The notes: a model not told the origin generated them from the sequence alone. DNA of 64,000 bases from Sternotherus odoratus (GCA_032164245.1 JAVMKO010000001.1:15165603-15229602); one strand, 5' to 3'. Counted from the first letter of the stretch, positions 10,936 through 22,689 are shown. Translations and numbers: made by a program.

Positions 10936-11279
10936 AGAGTTCTTCTATTGTTGGCAGACTTATATTCCACTCAGGTATGTTTGTGCTGAGTGCACCAGTT
11001 TCAGAGACTATTCTCCACAGCAGTACCGGTCGAGGTGGCATATGCACCCCAGAGCTCCTTGTGGTCCCTTCTGAGGCAATATAAGGGCAATGCCACCCCA
11101 GTTCCCCAAGGTCCTTCTTACCACCAATGACCTTAGTTGGTGCTCCCCATGTGTGAATCTTCTCTTCTCAGTTTTTCCTCTTTGCATTATACATGTGGTA
11201 CTTGGACTTCTCCTGTAAATGGTTTTTTTAATAGTCCCTGCTGCCAGCAAGAGTTAGCAACAGGGGTGATTTAAATCAA

Positions 11280-11640
11280 CACTGAAAGAAAAAGAGCCAA
11301 AGAGACTGGACTTGTTAGTGAGAAAAAAAATATTTTACTGCCTTGCTCCAGAAGAGAATAGCAAATGGACACACAGACCCCTTGGCAAAGGATCCGAGTT
11401 CTTTGCAAACAACTCTCATCTCAAACCTGAGAAAAACATTACACCAAATACATGTCTCTCTCAGGGCTGATACACCCTATCATCCCAAGTTACTCTGACA
11501 AAAGTGTTAGCGTAGACAAGCCCTTACCCAAGGTGCTGAATTTTAACCACAATTTCGTCCTTCTGCTCACACCCTCCCATAAAAGAGGCTAACAACCAGA
11601 TATGGAGCCCTTTATCTTTAGGGTAAGGCTGAAATGTGCC
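11280..11640. repeat. LTR-type repeat fragment, shared with 40584
   Basis: The phrases GGCAAAGGATCCGAGTTCTT, AAACCTGAG and ACACCAAATACATG occur in the same order as GGCAAAGGGTCC, GATCTGAG and ACACCAAACACATGG at 40599-40675. The two loci therefore hold the same interspersed family. No termini were resolved, and the LTR label rests on general appearance. Confidence 0.45.
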
Positions 11641-12180
11641 CAGCTAATAAAAAGCACAGGGCTATTCTGCAATTAGTACCCTTATTGGTTGTCTTAAGTA
11701 GAGATTCCCCTGATGTTAATGGGAATTGTAAGTGCTGAGTCAGAAAAAATCAGGCCGACTCAGAAATTGAACTACCCTATCACTACTAGAGATACTCCCT
11801 TCAAAACTGTTCACTTGCATTTATTTATATTTAAAGTAATGCTAAGAAAGGGAGCTTGTCCCTATGCTCTAGGTGCCCTTGATGTAAATTAAAAATGTAT
11901 CAAAAGTAAAGCAGTACAATTGAATATTCACATCACCCATATGCCAGGGAGTGTAAAGACTCAACTCTCCTTCCCCCTCCAACAAATTTCCCACTCTTAC
12001 AATTCTCCCACCCCATTTTCAGATGCCAGGGGGACAAAAGATGAATTTTGTACCACACACTGAAAGTCATCTCATTTAGCTGTTTGGACACATTGCACCA
12101 ATTTCTACTTGCCGTTGCATTGGTGTAAATGAGGACAAACTCCTTTAATTGAGTTACTGTAGATTTACACCTGTAGTTCC
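11641..12180. other. No recognisable feature
   Basis: No gene or confident repeat assignment. A minus-strand open frame at 11933-12307 has no family resemblance. Confidence 0.4.
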
Positions 12181-12184
12181 ACCT

Positions 12185-12365
12185 GCACCACTCGCAGTGG
12201 TGGAGTACTGGGAGAGCACCCAGGGATCGATTTATCACATCTGAAACTAGATGAGATAAATCAACCCCCAATAGATCGATAGACCTGTGCTTGAAGAGGC
12301 TTAACACATCTTCATCAAAGCACTACAATGGCACAGCCAATACAGTGTTTGTAGTGTAGACCTGC
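12185..12365. mobile_element. Decayed MITE fragment (GTGTAGAC family)
   Basis: Runs with ATCGATTTATCACATC, AATAGATCGATAGACC and the terminal TTTGTAGTGTAGACCTGCC match the style of MITEs whose ends read GTCTACACTA, as also seen near 16302, 40851 and 63267. Only one clear end is visible. Confidence 0.5.
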
Positions 12366-12764
12366 CTCCGCTTCTGACATGAGATTCTACCTTCTCTTCA
12401 GCATAGTTGAGTTGTAGAAATCATAATCACTAATCATTATCAGAAAAGAACCACCATCTTTGTATATACGCCACAGCCAGATCTACACGTTCCTTGGCTT
12501 TGGAGATATTGGAAACTAGGGCTTTGGTTCAGACCAGGACAGACATAGGGACCAGTAGCAAAATTCAGACTTTGGTGCAGATGATTTAGATATTGGCACT
12601 GTCAGTAAGAAGTTCCAGATGATGCCAACTCTCTTAAAAAGGGCATAATTAAGAATCACCAATATTGGCCCAGAGTGAAGCGTTCTGCAGACCCAGTGTT
12701 CTGATTTGCTTTCATCTCTAACCATTACAGTCTATGTCATCAACTTATATTATTCCTTAATGAC
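12366..12764. other. No recognisable feature
   Basis: No gene, RNA or repeat was recognised before the solo LTR. Confidence 0.4.
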
Positions 12765-12769
12765 TTGAG

Positions 12770-13909
12770 TGTAACAGTGCTCTTTCTGGTGGGACCCAAT
12801 TGACAGTGCCAAGTCAGGACAAATTGCTTAAAACAGGGCAGTTACAGCCCAAAGCTGGGGTTTCTCTACCTCTAAGGCAAACCAAACCAGCCAGCCAAAG
12901 AAGACTTCGGTTTTACCCCGCTAGTTAAACCACATGTCACACAAGCAATTCCCTTAGACACTCCAGTTTCCCAGTATCACCACCAGCAGCCACATGTTAT
13001 GGGGACAAATGGTTATGAAAACCAATACCCCAATAAAAGAAAAAGGTTCTCCCGATCCCAAGGACCAAGCCCCAGATCCAGGTCAATATACAAATCAGAT
13101 CTTACCCACAATTGATGCTGTTGCCAATCCTTTAGAATCTAAAATCTAAAGGTTTAGTCATAAAGGGAAAAAGATATAGGGGAGAGCTAGAATTGGTTAA
13201 ATGAAATCAATTACATACAGTAATGGCAAAGTTCTTGGTTCAGACTTACATCAGTGGTAGAATAAACTGCAGGTTCAAATTAAGTCTCTGGAGTACAAAC
13301 ATCCACAGCTGGGATGGGCCATCAGTCCTTTGTTCAGAGCTTCCATTTGTAGCAACATTTCTCCAGAAGTATGAAGTAGGATTGAAGGACAAAATGGAGA
13401 TGGTGCATTACTCTTTTATAGTTTTTCCAAGTGAAAGAACCCTCTTTGTTCTTACTGGAAAATTACAGCAAAATGGAGTTTTGGGGTCACATGGGCACGT
13501 CACATGTCCTTGCATGACTTAGGACTTGCAGGAAGCAGCCATTACTCACATGCTACCTAGAACGTTCTTTAGGTAGACTTCTTATGTGGGTTGGAGCCTC
13601 CCAAGCTTTCGGTGGGTCAGTTATATAGCTGATGGTCCTTAATGGGCCATCAAACAGGCTAGGAAGAGCTAACAGCAACTTGTCCGGGATGTATAGCATA
13701 AGTTCGAGGTACAGACAGTATAGAGCCAATATTCATAACTTTAAATACAAAAATGACATATGCATACAGATAGTATAATCATAAGCAGCAAACAATAACC
13801 TGGTCTTAGGCACCTTATATGACCCCCTTTAAATAATATTTGGTGCCACTACAGGACCTTGGTTGCAACAATGATCTATACAATCTCAGTTCATGTCAAT
13901 AATGTTACA
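12770..13909 (-). mobile_element. Solo LTR, 1140 bp, with 5-bp target duplication
   Basis: The block begins TGTAACAG and ends ATGTTACA, giving TG...CA termini with a 7-bp inverted repeat. It is flanked by TTGAG at 12765-12769 and 13910-13914, a perfect 5-bp duplication as expected from an LTR-retroelement integrase. A TATA-like ACTATAAAAGAG reads on the minus strand near 13410-13425, which suggests minus orientation. No internal gag or pol flanks it, so it is a solo LTR left by recombination. Gypsy or endogenous-retrovirus origin cannot be separated here. Confidence 0.75.
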
Positions 13910-13914
13910 TTGAG

Positions 13915-15029
13915 AAGAAACGACTAATCATGGAATATATCCCCTCTCATGAACCAACTTGATGAGTTCCAGATAATTCTACTTGCATGATTTTGAATCA
14001 AGCCATCATTGAAATATGATTTTATTTCCTCACCTAGGGTGGCTTGCAGAAGTACTCATTGATTCACAGTTGTTCACACAGAACAATAGTCCATTGTATT
14101 GAGGGTGTAGTTGTGCAAGACAAAAGAAGACTGCTCCTGGGTGCTGACAAAATATCTGCCATAACTAATATCTTTGATGGTAACCTCTTCATAGCCCCTT
14201 TGATAGCTTTAATTGTAACTAGTGGAAAAAGCATATATTTGGCAGGGAAACAAAAGATTGTTTTGTTTTATGCCCTGCTGTGTCTGAAATAACCACAATT
14301 ATACAATGTATTGGTAAAATATATTCCTTTTTCAGGGAATACAAGAGAACAAACACCATGTTGTTAAAACCAAATACATTCTTTTTTATGCACAAGGGTT
14401 CATTAGAACTGGGTAGAAATTGCACACTGCAACAAAATTAATTTTATAACTACTGTACATCAAAGATAAGCAATTACACATAAAAACAAACCACAGACAA
14501 ATTATAATAGGCATTAGATGAAGGTGATCCCAAGACTACACTATCTGCACTAATTTGAATCTTGGCCAACTGATGGTAAAATCCACTTAACTCCAAGGTC
14601 ACAAACCTTTCCAATGTGTCCTAGGGGAAATATGTACTTTGAAGGCTTTCATAAGCCAAATAATAAATCTTATTGTGTTCTAAAGCAGACATTCATATGA
14701 GAAATTGTATTCTTTAGATCCTTTGTGCTAAGGATGCTCCTCTTTTAGGTTTCCCTGCTTTAGCTAATCCATTATCTTTTCATTATGACGGGGGACTCTG
14801 GAGATTTCATTTTTTTTTAATGGGGCTTTTTCTTCTTCAGATAAATGACTTGGGTCTATTGTATTCTAATTTTGTGCCACAAGTTTAAAAATTCCAGACC
14901 AGTAGCAACTTTATGGAGATCCTAAACCTAAATCCTAGGATATTTCAGCCACAATCCTAATTGACTGCAAAGTATTGCATCTACATTCAGTCAGTTGCAG
15001 AATCATGGTCTTAGCTTGTACACTCTTTA
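13915..15029. other. No recognisable feature
   Basis: AT-rich sequence without a recognisable gene or repeat. Open frames on opposite strands at 14044-14292 and 14219-14425 overlap and show no family resemblance. Confidence 0.4.
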
Positions 15030-15145
15030 GATACGTCTAAACTTCAATCAAAGACTCACGGCACAGCTGTGTCTGATCTGGGTCAGTTGACTTGGGTTAG
15101 AGAGGCTTGGGCAGCAGGGCAATAAAATTCTCCTGTAGACATACC
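15030..15145. mobile_element. Short foldback MITE fragment
   Basis: The left part reads TAGATACGTCTAAACTTCAA and the right part reads CCTGTAGACATACCC, which are imperfect inverted ends of the GTATGTCTACA type seen at 16302. Confidence 0.5.
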
Positions 15146-15149
15146 CTTT

Positions 15150-15222
15150 GAGGCAGGAACTATCTCTCACTGTGTTTGTACAGTAAATGATAGGGCCTCT
15201 ATGTGAGACTATAATAATAATA
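15150..15222 (+). repeat. L2-type LINE 3' tail fragment
   Basis: GAGGCAGGAACTATCTCTCA then TGTTTGTACAG follow the layout of the L2 3' end seen complete at 55395-55490 (ACCATCTTTTTGCTCTGTG, TTTGTAGGCC). It ends in an ATAATAATAA tail. Confidence 0.5.
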
Positions 15223-15239
15223 ACAGATAGAATTTAGGT

Positions 15240-16300
15240 TTCTTTTTATAGTGATGCACTCTTCATGACCTGTGCTATCTCTCAGCGTTTTTAAGTTGCT
15301 ATCTCTTTGTAACTTCCAGGTTCTAGAGTCCTATCCACATCTTATTTTGCTTCTAGAGTCCTATCCACATCTCTTTTTTCAGTTTCAAGTCCTCATCTCT
15401 CTCTCTCTCTCTCTGACTCCACACACATTGGAATACAGAGGACAGGAGAAAATAGGAGTTTTCACCAGTGGTGAAGCCAATATGAGAGATCTCAAGGTCA
15501 ATATTTGTCAGAGGCTAGTCTTAGTGTGTCCATTCCAGACTCAGAAGTGGCAGAGTACCCACCGTAGTGTATAGAATTAGGCAATATCCCTTTAAACACT
15601 GAGCCCTATAGTACTATTCCCTATTTTCTCTGGTTTAGAATCTGCCAGAAACCAGCCAGAGCGGCAATAAATCTGTAGTAAAGTTTGGCATTTTGGGTAT
15701 ATTTAGTAAACATGGTTATTTAGGACCCTTGTGATTATTGTTGTGCAAATTATGAAAGATACGATATCGATCAAAGAGGCATGGTATCAGACAAGAAAGT
15801 AGTGCACAACCCAGCACAAAACGCAAGGGAGATGAAATTCATGATTTAAACAAATAAATTGACATTTTTACTTTAAATTGTGATTTTAAAAGATCTTTTT
15901 CTGTTTACATCAGATTTTTATTGCTGCTAATTCTTTATTTTCTTCCTATTTTATATTCTTAAATTGCTAGCGTGGCTGTTTTGTCCTTGTTTCTTTAATT
16001 AGTCTGCTAGTTGTTAGTAGGATTGCAGTTACATGTACAGATTTTTATCCAAGAAGCTTCACACTTAAAATGCTTATCTATGCTGAAAAAGCCCAAGGCC
16101 TCACTAACACCCTTTCAGTGAGAATAGCACAAAAAGACACAAAATGGATAAGGAAACAGCCTATGCTCTATTTCAACTACATCAGCTCCCAATATATTGA
16201 ACTTTCACAAGTCAAGAAAGTCGAAATGCTTGCATCAGAGTATAGTCCTCCCTGAGGGCATGCAGTGAGAAGTCAAAGAGACTTGTGCTCCATAGACACC
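15240..16300. other. No recognisable feature
   Basis: A direct duplication of TTCTAGAGTCCTATCCACATC (20 of its bases repeated at about 15321 and 15351) and a short CT run at 15396-15415 are present. Otherwise nothing was recognised. Confidence 0.45.
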
Positions 16301-16301
16301 T

Positions 16302-16584
16302 AGGGTATGTCTACACAGCAAAGAAAAACCCACTGCTGGCCCATGCCAGCCAACTTGGGCTCACGGAGCTCAGGCTATGGGGATGGTTTATTCCGGTCTA
16401 AACTTCCAGGCTCAGGCTGGTGCCCAAGCTCTAGCACCCTGCGGGGTAGGAGGGTCTCAGGCCTCAGGCTTCAGCCCAAGTCAGGAAGTCTACACAGCAA
16501 TGAAATAACCCTGCCCCGTGAGCCCAAGTTGGCTGTCTGGCCCGGAACAGCTGCAGGTTCTTCTTTGTTGAGCAGATGTACCCT
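16302..16584. mobile_element. Palindromic MITE (AGGGTATGTCTACA family)
   Basis: The left end AGGGTATGTCTACACAGC and right end GAGCAGATGTACCCT are imperfect inverted repeats. Much of the interior also folds back: GCCAACTTGGGCTCACGG near 16350 pairs with CCGTGAGCCCAAGTTGGC near 16515. GTCTACACAGCAATGAA inside (about 16488) repeats the terminal motif. No open frame for a transposase; it would have depended on an autonomous relative. Confidence 0.75.
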
Positions 16585-16924
16585 GAGGTACTTCTGAAAA
16601 TCCTACCCAGGGCTCAAATTTTGGGGTATGAAGTAGGCGGGCTCTGAATATCAAGTGGTTTGCTTTTATTTAAACAGTAGTGAGAAGTAAGGAGGCCGTA
16701 AGACAGAAGTGAGGTAGCCCATAAAAGTAATAAAATTCCCCCTCTCAAATCCTCCCATAATTCAAGTTCAGATCCTAATTTTATGTCCCTATATGTGGGC
16801 GTAGGGGCCTCATTTTAGGCTCCTATTTTTGGCCTGTGTATAAAAATGTTTCTTAATGTATTGAAAGTCTAAATGGTTTTACATTGTTAACACTGGATCG
16901 GTTTTGTTTTCAAGCGTGTAATGG
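16585..16924. other. No recognisable feature
   Basis: Nothing identified between the MITE and the candidate LTR. Confidence 0.4.
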
Positions 16925-17560
16925 GCTATAGCTATACGCACCCCGCACTGGATAACATGGGGTTAACACGCTAATGTGCACTCAGTTGGCTCCACCCCAT
17001 CACACCTGTAAGGAGGTTAAGATGGAGAGTACTAGCTCAGTTGATGGCAGACCAGAGAGGAGAGAAGACCTTCAGCTCAGCCCCTGAAGAGAAGGCTGAC
17101 TGAAACTGGAGCTTTCTAGCTGACTACGGTTTAATAGACCCTCTCTGAGGAAAGGGACAGCTAGTTGCTGACACACCTTATGAAGGAACCATTCCTTTCC
17201 ATTTGCCTCTGAACTCAGTTTATTTGCATTAATTTCCTTTGCTTTTGTTCATTTACTACCCTGAAAGGGAAGCGACTTTAAAGTGACCTCACTAGAGGGT
17301 TGAGTGTGTGGGATATTAGTACCTTGATTCATCAAGAATAAACCTGGCTAGGTGCCTTTGTCTCTTAACAGATCTTGTGGTCATTGGGTGGTTTGCTCAA
17401 GGTCTGCCATGCCAGCGGGGGTGGTACACAAAGAAAACACACCCACACAGCCAAACATCTACCACCATCTGACCACACAGGTGACCTAGGGCCGCTGAAC
17501 TGGGAACAATAGGCCTGGTAATTTTGTGAGTGTTTGGTGGCTAAGATGATGGACACTGCA
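16925..17560 (+). mobile_element. Candidate LTR/leader fragment
   Basis: The segment has an AATAAA (in AAGAATAAACCTGG, near 17336) followed by a pyrimidine-rich region and the run TTGTGGTCATTGGGTGG, an arrangement like R-U5 plus leader. No direct repeats or termini were found, so this is a guess from layout. Confidence 0.3.
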
Positions 17561-18250
17561 GGGAATGCTCCGAGGGCTTTGGGCTTTGTGTGTGCCTAAT
17601 GCTACGTGGACAAAGAGAGTGAGGCCTGCAGATACCTAGAAGGCAGTGCTTGTGCTGCCAGAGACTAGTGGTTTCACAGAGGTGTTCCACATCAAGAACC
17701 GACAAGTCTGTTTCATGCTAAGGCTAGATGGTGGTGACTTGCCTGACCACCTTGAGTACCAGTGAGGAATATCACACTACAAGAGGAATATACAGCCTCT
17801 TTTCCATGGATAAGATGTTATCCATCCATCAGTGAGACCAAAGCTAGCTACATCTCATGTCCTAGCCTAAAACGCAAATGAACAGGATCCAGAACATAGG
17901 TAGTGAATAGGTGGAGAAGGTCACAGGTCTTCATTGATTTTTCAACTAGCTTCCTTAGAAATAGGGGTTGGATGATGAGTGAAAGTTTGAAAGATCATTA
18001 GTACTGAATGACACTTTCCTAATTATTTGTGAAATAGGGTTTGCTTAATAGTCGGAAGTAGATTCTGTTTCCCTTCAGAAGACATCCTCTGTTAGCAGAG
18101 ACCCCCAGATACTGTTAAATCTCTTGTATGGGTGTGATTAAATTTCACATGTGGTAGCTTGGATTTCCGTTAGGGTTTCAAAGACTTCCTTTCTCAAGAA
18201 GCTCATTCTGTTTATCTTAACCAAGAGACGGTTCAGAGGTAATTTAGTAT
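17561..18250. other. No recognisable feature
   Basis: No gene or repeat was recognised. Confidence 0.4.
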
Positions 18251-18255
18251 AGAAC

Positions 18256-18520
18256 AGAGGTGGGCAAAATATTTGGCCTGCGGGCCATATCGGGGTTCCA
18301 AAACTGAATGGAGGGCCGGGTAGGGAAGGCTGTGCCTCCTCAAACAACCTGCCGACTGCCCTCTATCTGCCAACTCCCACTTCCTGCCCCTACCCCCACC
18401 ACTCTGGGAACCCACCGCCTAGCCAACCGCCGCCATCTCCCTTTCCCCTGGCTGCCCCAACCCCTATCCACACCCCCACCACCTGACACTCCCCCATGAA
18501 TTTCCCCAGTCTTGTGACCT
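18256..18520. mobile_element. hAT-like element fragment (GGTGGGCAAA family)
   Basis: Starts CAGAGGTGGGCAAAATATTT and continues GGCCTGCGGGCC and GGAGGGCCGGGTAGGGAAGG, matching the left half of the element at 1032 (GGAGGGCTGGGTAGGGAAGG). The right terminal repeat is missing. Confidence 0.75.
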
Positions 18521-18560
18521 GATTGAGCACTAGTTAAATTTAGTGTCTCGTTGGTATATA

Positions 18561-18745
18561 TCAGGGATCAGCAACCTTGGCACGTGGCCCCCTAGGGTAA
18601 GCACCCGTGGTGGGCCCAGCCGGTTTGTTTATCTGCCTCATCCACAGGTTTGTCCGGTCACAATTCCCACTGGCTGCGGTTCGCCACTCCGGTCCAATGG
18701 GGGCTGCAGGAATTCCAGTGGTCCCTCCGGCTTTGGAATCTATGA
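18561..18745. mobile_element. Second hAT-like fragment (CAGGGATCAGCAACC type)
   Basis: The left end CAGGGATCAGCAACC and the following GTTTGTTTATCTGCC and CCACTGGCTGCGGTTCGCC form a coherent GC-rich transposon segment. The right terminus was not found; the block fades after GGGGGCTGCAGGAATTCC. Confidence 0.65.
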
Positions 18746-18854
18746 ATCTACAAATGGGGTAAATTCTTAGATGGAAAGTGCAGTGATATCAGACCTACAC
18801 ACAACTTGTTCCCACCGTCTGGACAGATCATCTTGAATGCACTTACCGTGTACT

Positions 18855-18990
18855 TAATTGTCTCATTTTACAGATCAGAAAATGGAGGCACAGAGAGTGT
18901 CAAGGTCAGTGGTAGAACTTGAAGCAGAATCAAGGTCTCCCGATTTTCATTTTCCAGCTAAAGCTGTTTCCACAAAAGCAATATGGATGG
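18855..18990 (-). repeat. MIR SINE fragment
   Basis: TCATTTTACAGATCAGAAAA then TGGAGGCACAGAGAG, GTCAGTGGTAGAACTTGAAG and CAAGGTCTCCCGA reproduce the reverse complement of MIR core and 5' parts in order. Confidence 0.75.
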
Positions 18991-19731
18991 AACTGTTTGC
19001 TACAGTGCATGCTTTCACAGTTGCCGCTATGAATTATAGTTGTCCATGAAAGGAAGTGATTGGTATTGATCAAATGTGGTCTTTGTGCCAAACAGGTCTT
19101 CAGCTGCAAAGTGTCTTGATAATATCTTACTTAATACTCACTGTGAGTCAGACTTTTCAGATCCTTTAAACAAAGAATCACTTAACCTACACAAACAAAC
19201 CATGAACCATGAGCCTATAAATCACCTGACTGTAAAGATTTGACCTGTAGGCTCATCCAGTCCTGAGTGCTGCACTATTATTGTTCATTGTTCAGTCTTT
19301 CTGTGGCTGTAATACACAACTTTGTATAATTGCATTAACTGTGGCTAACCCATCTACCACTTTTCCCCTCCTGTCCAAGAAATCTGGTGAGGAACCCACC
19401 CCTGGAGATGACAGTGGCCTCACATCCCTGAGTTAGTGCAGGGTGAAAACGTTTGGATTTTATTTCACACCATTTTCCTTTAGAAACAAAGCTTTAAAAA
19501 TTGGAACAAATGTGCGTGTTTTCCTTAAATGATATTAAGTTACTTATTTTCCTCAAGCATGATCAATTCTAATAATTTACAATGAACAGACACAATAGAA
19601 TAATAAGAGCCCCATTACTGGGGATTCAGAATCTTTCTTTGTGTCACTCAAATGTGTGATGGCCCCAATGCAGGAGTGCTGGTTCCTACCTTCCTTTCAC
19701 AATCTCGCTACAGGACTTAGGACTGGGCTAC

Positions 19732-19764
<33 letters not shown>

Positions 19765-20360
19765 TTTCAAACTAAAATACGCAACTTCAGATATGCTTAG
19801 TCCTGATCCAAAAAGCTACAGTCCTACATATATTGTGATGCGCTGTGTCTTGGAAACCTTTGCCTCCTCTATCTTTAGATTGCGCGGAGGAAGTTTTTTT
19901 TATACTTTAGTCTCAGGCAAATGAAAGGATGTGGAAAATAGCAATTAATTTAATTGGAATCCTCTTCTCAAATAGAAGGGAAATCATTTGTAATTGGCCT
20001 AGCACTTTAGGAATTCATTTTTGGCACTGCAATTCTGCCAAAGTATAACAGCAGTTACCCCAAGGGCTGCAGCTTTCTTCATTGCAATCAATATATTCAG
20101 CACAGATTCCTTTAGACAATTTAAATGTAGCAGAACATTACCAGTACACTATGCACAAACCTGATTTTTATTAATCTGGCCAGCCATCATGCCAGGGATG
20201 CTCTGGATGTTTGAAATCTGCACCCCCTTCAAGATGAGAGGTGTTTCTTTATTCAGAGCCAAATGTAGACATTTGAATAGTCAAATTTGGTTAGAACTCA
20301 TTTCACCAGCCCAGCTCCGTGAAAACTCAGCCCCGCTTCCTCTGATTTATAAAAACCATG
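18991..20360. other. Unassigned, one GT microsatellite
   Basis: No gene was recognised. A (GT)n run of about 15 units lies at 19734-19763. Confidence 0.4.
19734..19763. repeat. (GT)n microsatellite
   Basis: Uninterrupted GT dinucleotides, about 15 units. Confidence 0.9.
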
Positions 20361-20426
20361 CAATCATAGAATCATAGGACTGGATGTGACCCCTTCACTC
20401 ATGGCAGAACTAAGTATTATCTAGAC

Positions 20427-20577
20427 CTGTGGTTCTGAACCCTCAGCCCATGGACCTCTTGAAGCCCAATCAGCACATAGCTACTGCCCATGTGACATTG
20501 TCAGGTCCATACAGGTAGTATTGGATGCGGCCCACATAACACATTGTGAGCCACGGTAAATGGGTTGAGAACCACTG
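20427..20577. mobile_element. hAT-like MITE nested in CR1, 8-bp duplication
   Basis: Begins CTGTGGTTCTGAACCC and ends GGGTTGAGAACCACTG, an imperfect terminal inverted repeat. ATCTAGAC flanks it at 20419-20426 and 20578-20585, a perfect 8-bp duplication. CR1 sequence resumes directly after it (TATCCCTGACAGGAG), matching the uninterrupted order at 8466 (TATCCCTGACAGGTG). Confidence 0.88.
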
Positions 20578-21503
20578 ATCTAGACTATCCCTGACAGGAG
20601 TTTGCCTAACCTGCTCTTAAAAATCTCCAATGGTGGAAATTCCACAACCTCCCCAGGCATCTTATTCCAGTGCTTAACCACCCTGACAGTTAGGAAGTTT
20701 TTCCTAACGTCCAACCTCAGTCGCCCTTACTGCAATTTAAGCCCATCGCTTCTTCTCCTTTCCTCAGAGGTTAACGAGAACGATTATTTTCCATCTTCCT
20801 TGAAATAACATTTTATGTACTTGAAAACTGTTATCTTCTTCCCTCTCAGTCTTCTCTTCTCCAGACTAAACAAATCAATTTTTTTCTATCTTCTGCATAG
20901 GTCATATTTTCCAGACATTAATCATTTTTGTTGCTCTTCTCCGGACTTTCTCCAGTTTATCCACATCCTTCCTGAAATATGGTACCCAGAAGTGAACACA
21001 ATACTCCAGGTGAGACCTAATCAATGCTGAGTAGAGCAGAAGAATTACTTCTTGTGTCTTGCATACAACACTCCTGCTAATACATCACAGAAGGATGTTT
21101 GCTTTTTTTGCAACAGCGTTGACTCATATATAGCTTGTGACCTACTAAAACCTCCAGATCCTTTTCTGCAGTACTCCTTCCAAGGCAATCATTTCCCATT
21201 TCTCATTCACTGCTTGTTCCTTCCTAAGTGGAGTACTTTGCATTTGTCTTTACTGAATTTCATCCTATTTACTTCAGACCATTTCTCCAGTTTGTCCAGA
21301 TTTTTTTGAATTTTAATCCTATCCTTCAATGTGCAGCTTGCCATCAGCTGCAAGCTTTATATATGTATTCTCTATGCCATTATCTAAATCACTGGTGAAA
21401 ATATTGAACAGAACCAGACTCAGAACTGATCCCTGCAGGACCCCACTTGATATGACGTTCCAGCTTGTCTGTGAACCACTGATAAACTACACTCTGGGAC
21501 TGG

Positions 21504-21753
21504 AATCAGGGTGGTAGCCGTGTTAGTCTGGAATAGCAGAGTTAACAAAGTCCTGTGGCACCTTAAAGACTAACTATAAAGTTTTGAAGCATGAGCTTTC
21601 GTGGGCTAATACCCACTTCGTCGGATGCAAGCAGTAGAACACAAGTATGTGAACACTTCTACTGCTTGCATCCGACGAAGTGGGTATTAGCCCACGAAAG
21701 CTCATGCTTCAAAACTTTATAGTTAGTCTTTAAGGTGCCACAGGACTTTGTTA
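21504..21753. mobile_element. Foldback insertion (Penelope-like derivative) nested in CR1, 13-bp duplication
   Basis: Inverted arms of about 103 bases (21537-21639 and 21657-21759) are separated by a 17-base spacer. The left arm extends outward through GGTAGCCGTGTTAGTCTGG. ACTCTGGGACTGG occurs at 21491-21503 and 21754-21766, a 13-bp target duplication. Part of that duplication (GTTAACTCTG) is also identical to the element, so microhomology may have contributed. Compared with 3511 the extended arm is on the opposite side. Confidence 0.78.
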
Positions 21754-21841
21754 ACTCTGGGACTGGTTTTCCAACCAGTTATGCACCCATCTTATATTAG
21801 CTCCATCTAGGTTGCATTTCCCCAGTTTGTTTCTGAGAAGG

Positions 21842-22045
21842 TCATGCAAAACAGTATCGAAGGTCAAAATCAGGATATACCACATCTACTGCTTCTATCA
21901 CATCCACAAGGTTTGTTATCCTATTAAAGAAAACTGTTAGGTTGGTTTGACATGATTTGTTCTTGACAAATCCATGCTGACTGTTACTTATCACTTTTAT
22001 ATCTTCTAGGTGTTTGCATATTGTTTGCTTAATTATTTGTTCCAT
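21842..22045 (-). pseudogene. CR1 reverse transcriptase fragment
   Basis: The frame reads MEQIIKQTICKHLEDIKVIS, then NSQHGFVKNKSCQTNLTVF and VDVVYPDFDLR. These are the NSQHGF..G.SC.TNL and VD.VY.DF blocks of CR1 RT, the latter being the first catalytic-aspartate motif. The catalytic YADD block would lie at lower coordinates and is not in frame. Confidence 0.88.
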
Positions 22046-22170
22046 TATCGTTTCCAGCTACTGAAATCAAGCTGACTGTCTGTAATTCCCTGGGTTGTCC
22101 TTATTTTCCTTTTTATAGATTGGTTCTATATGTGCTCTTTTCCGGCCCTATCATATACCTATCATGATCT

Positions 22171-22478
22171 CCACTTGAATATATGAGACAAAACAAGTAT
22201 TATTAGATGTGCATTAATAACTCCTCCACTACAAACTCCCAGACTTCCCCGTCACAAAAATTCTGACTACATAGACAGGCCTTACGATCTGACCCAATGG
22301 TCAACAGCATTAGGTTCTGTCAAACCAAGGGAAAAGTGTATTCTGAGAATGCCCAGTATGAGCATTCTGATGCCAAATCTGAGTCTAGTCTGATTAGAGA
22401 GAGAAGCTGCCTCTAAAACAGACACAATCCAAACCATATAGAGCCCAGCAGAAATCAAAGAGAAATCAGGGCAGCATA
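22171..22478. other. No recognisable feature
   Basis: Nothing recognised upstream of the CR1 truncation point. Confidence 0.4.
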
Positions 22479-22479
22479 C

Positions 22480-22480
22480 G

Positions 22481-22506
<26 letters not shown>
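22480..22506. repeat. (GT)n microsatellite
   Basis: About 13 GT units in a row. Confidence 0.9.
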
Positions 22507-22511
<5 letters not shown>

Positions 22512-22689
22512 GCACAAAAGGGGAAACACCAATAAGCAAGCTGCATTCTGTGCTAGCTAAACTTTCCAAGTGATCTTCAAAGGAAAGCAATCCAGTCTGG
22601 AAGTAAAGGCATGAGGAATCTAGAAAATCCTAAATATATTGGTACCCAACAGATTAACAAATAGCCAAAAGCATCAGAACAAATACAGT

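Larger units (their letters stand above)
20364..22170 (-). mobile_element. CR1 LINE, long 5'-truncated copy with two nested insertions
   Basis: The plus strand begins with the inverted CR1 terminus (AATCATAGAATCATAGG) and continues through the reverse-complemented 3' UTR (GTTTGCCTAACCTGCTCTTA, CTTATTCCAGTGCTTAACC, TTCCTAACGTCCAACC) into RT coding remains. The frame at 21842-22045 carries RT motifs. Two younger elements interrupt it: a 151-bp hAT-like MITE at 20427-20577 and a foldback element at 21504-21753, each with its own target duplication. Without them about 1.4 kb of CR1 remains. Confidence 0.9.
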
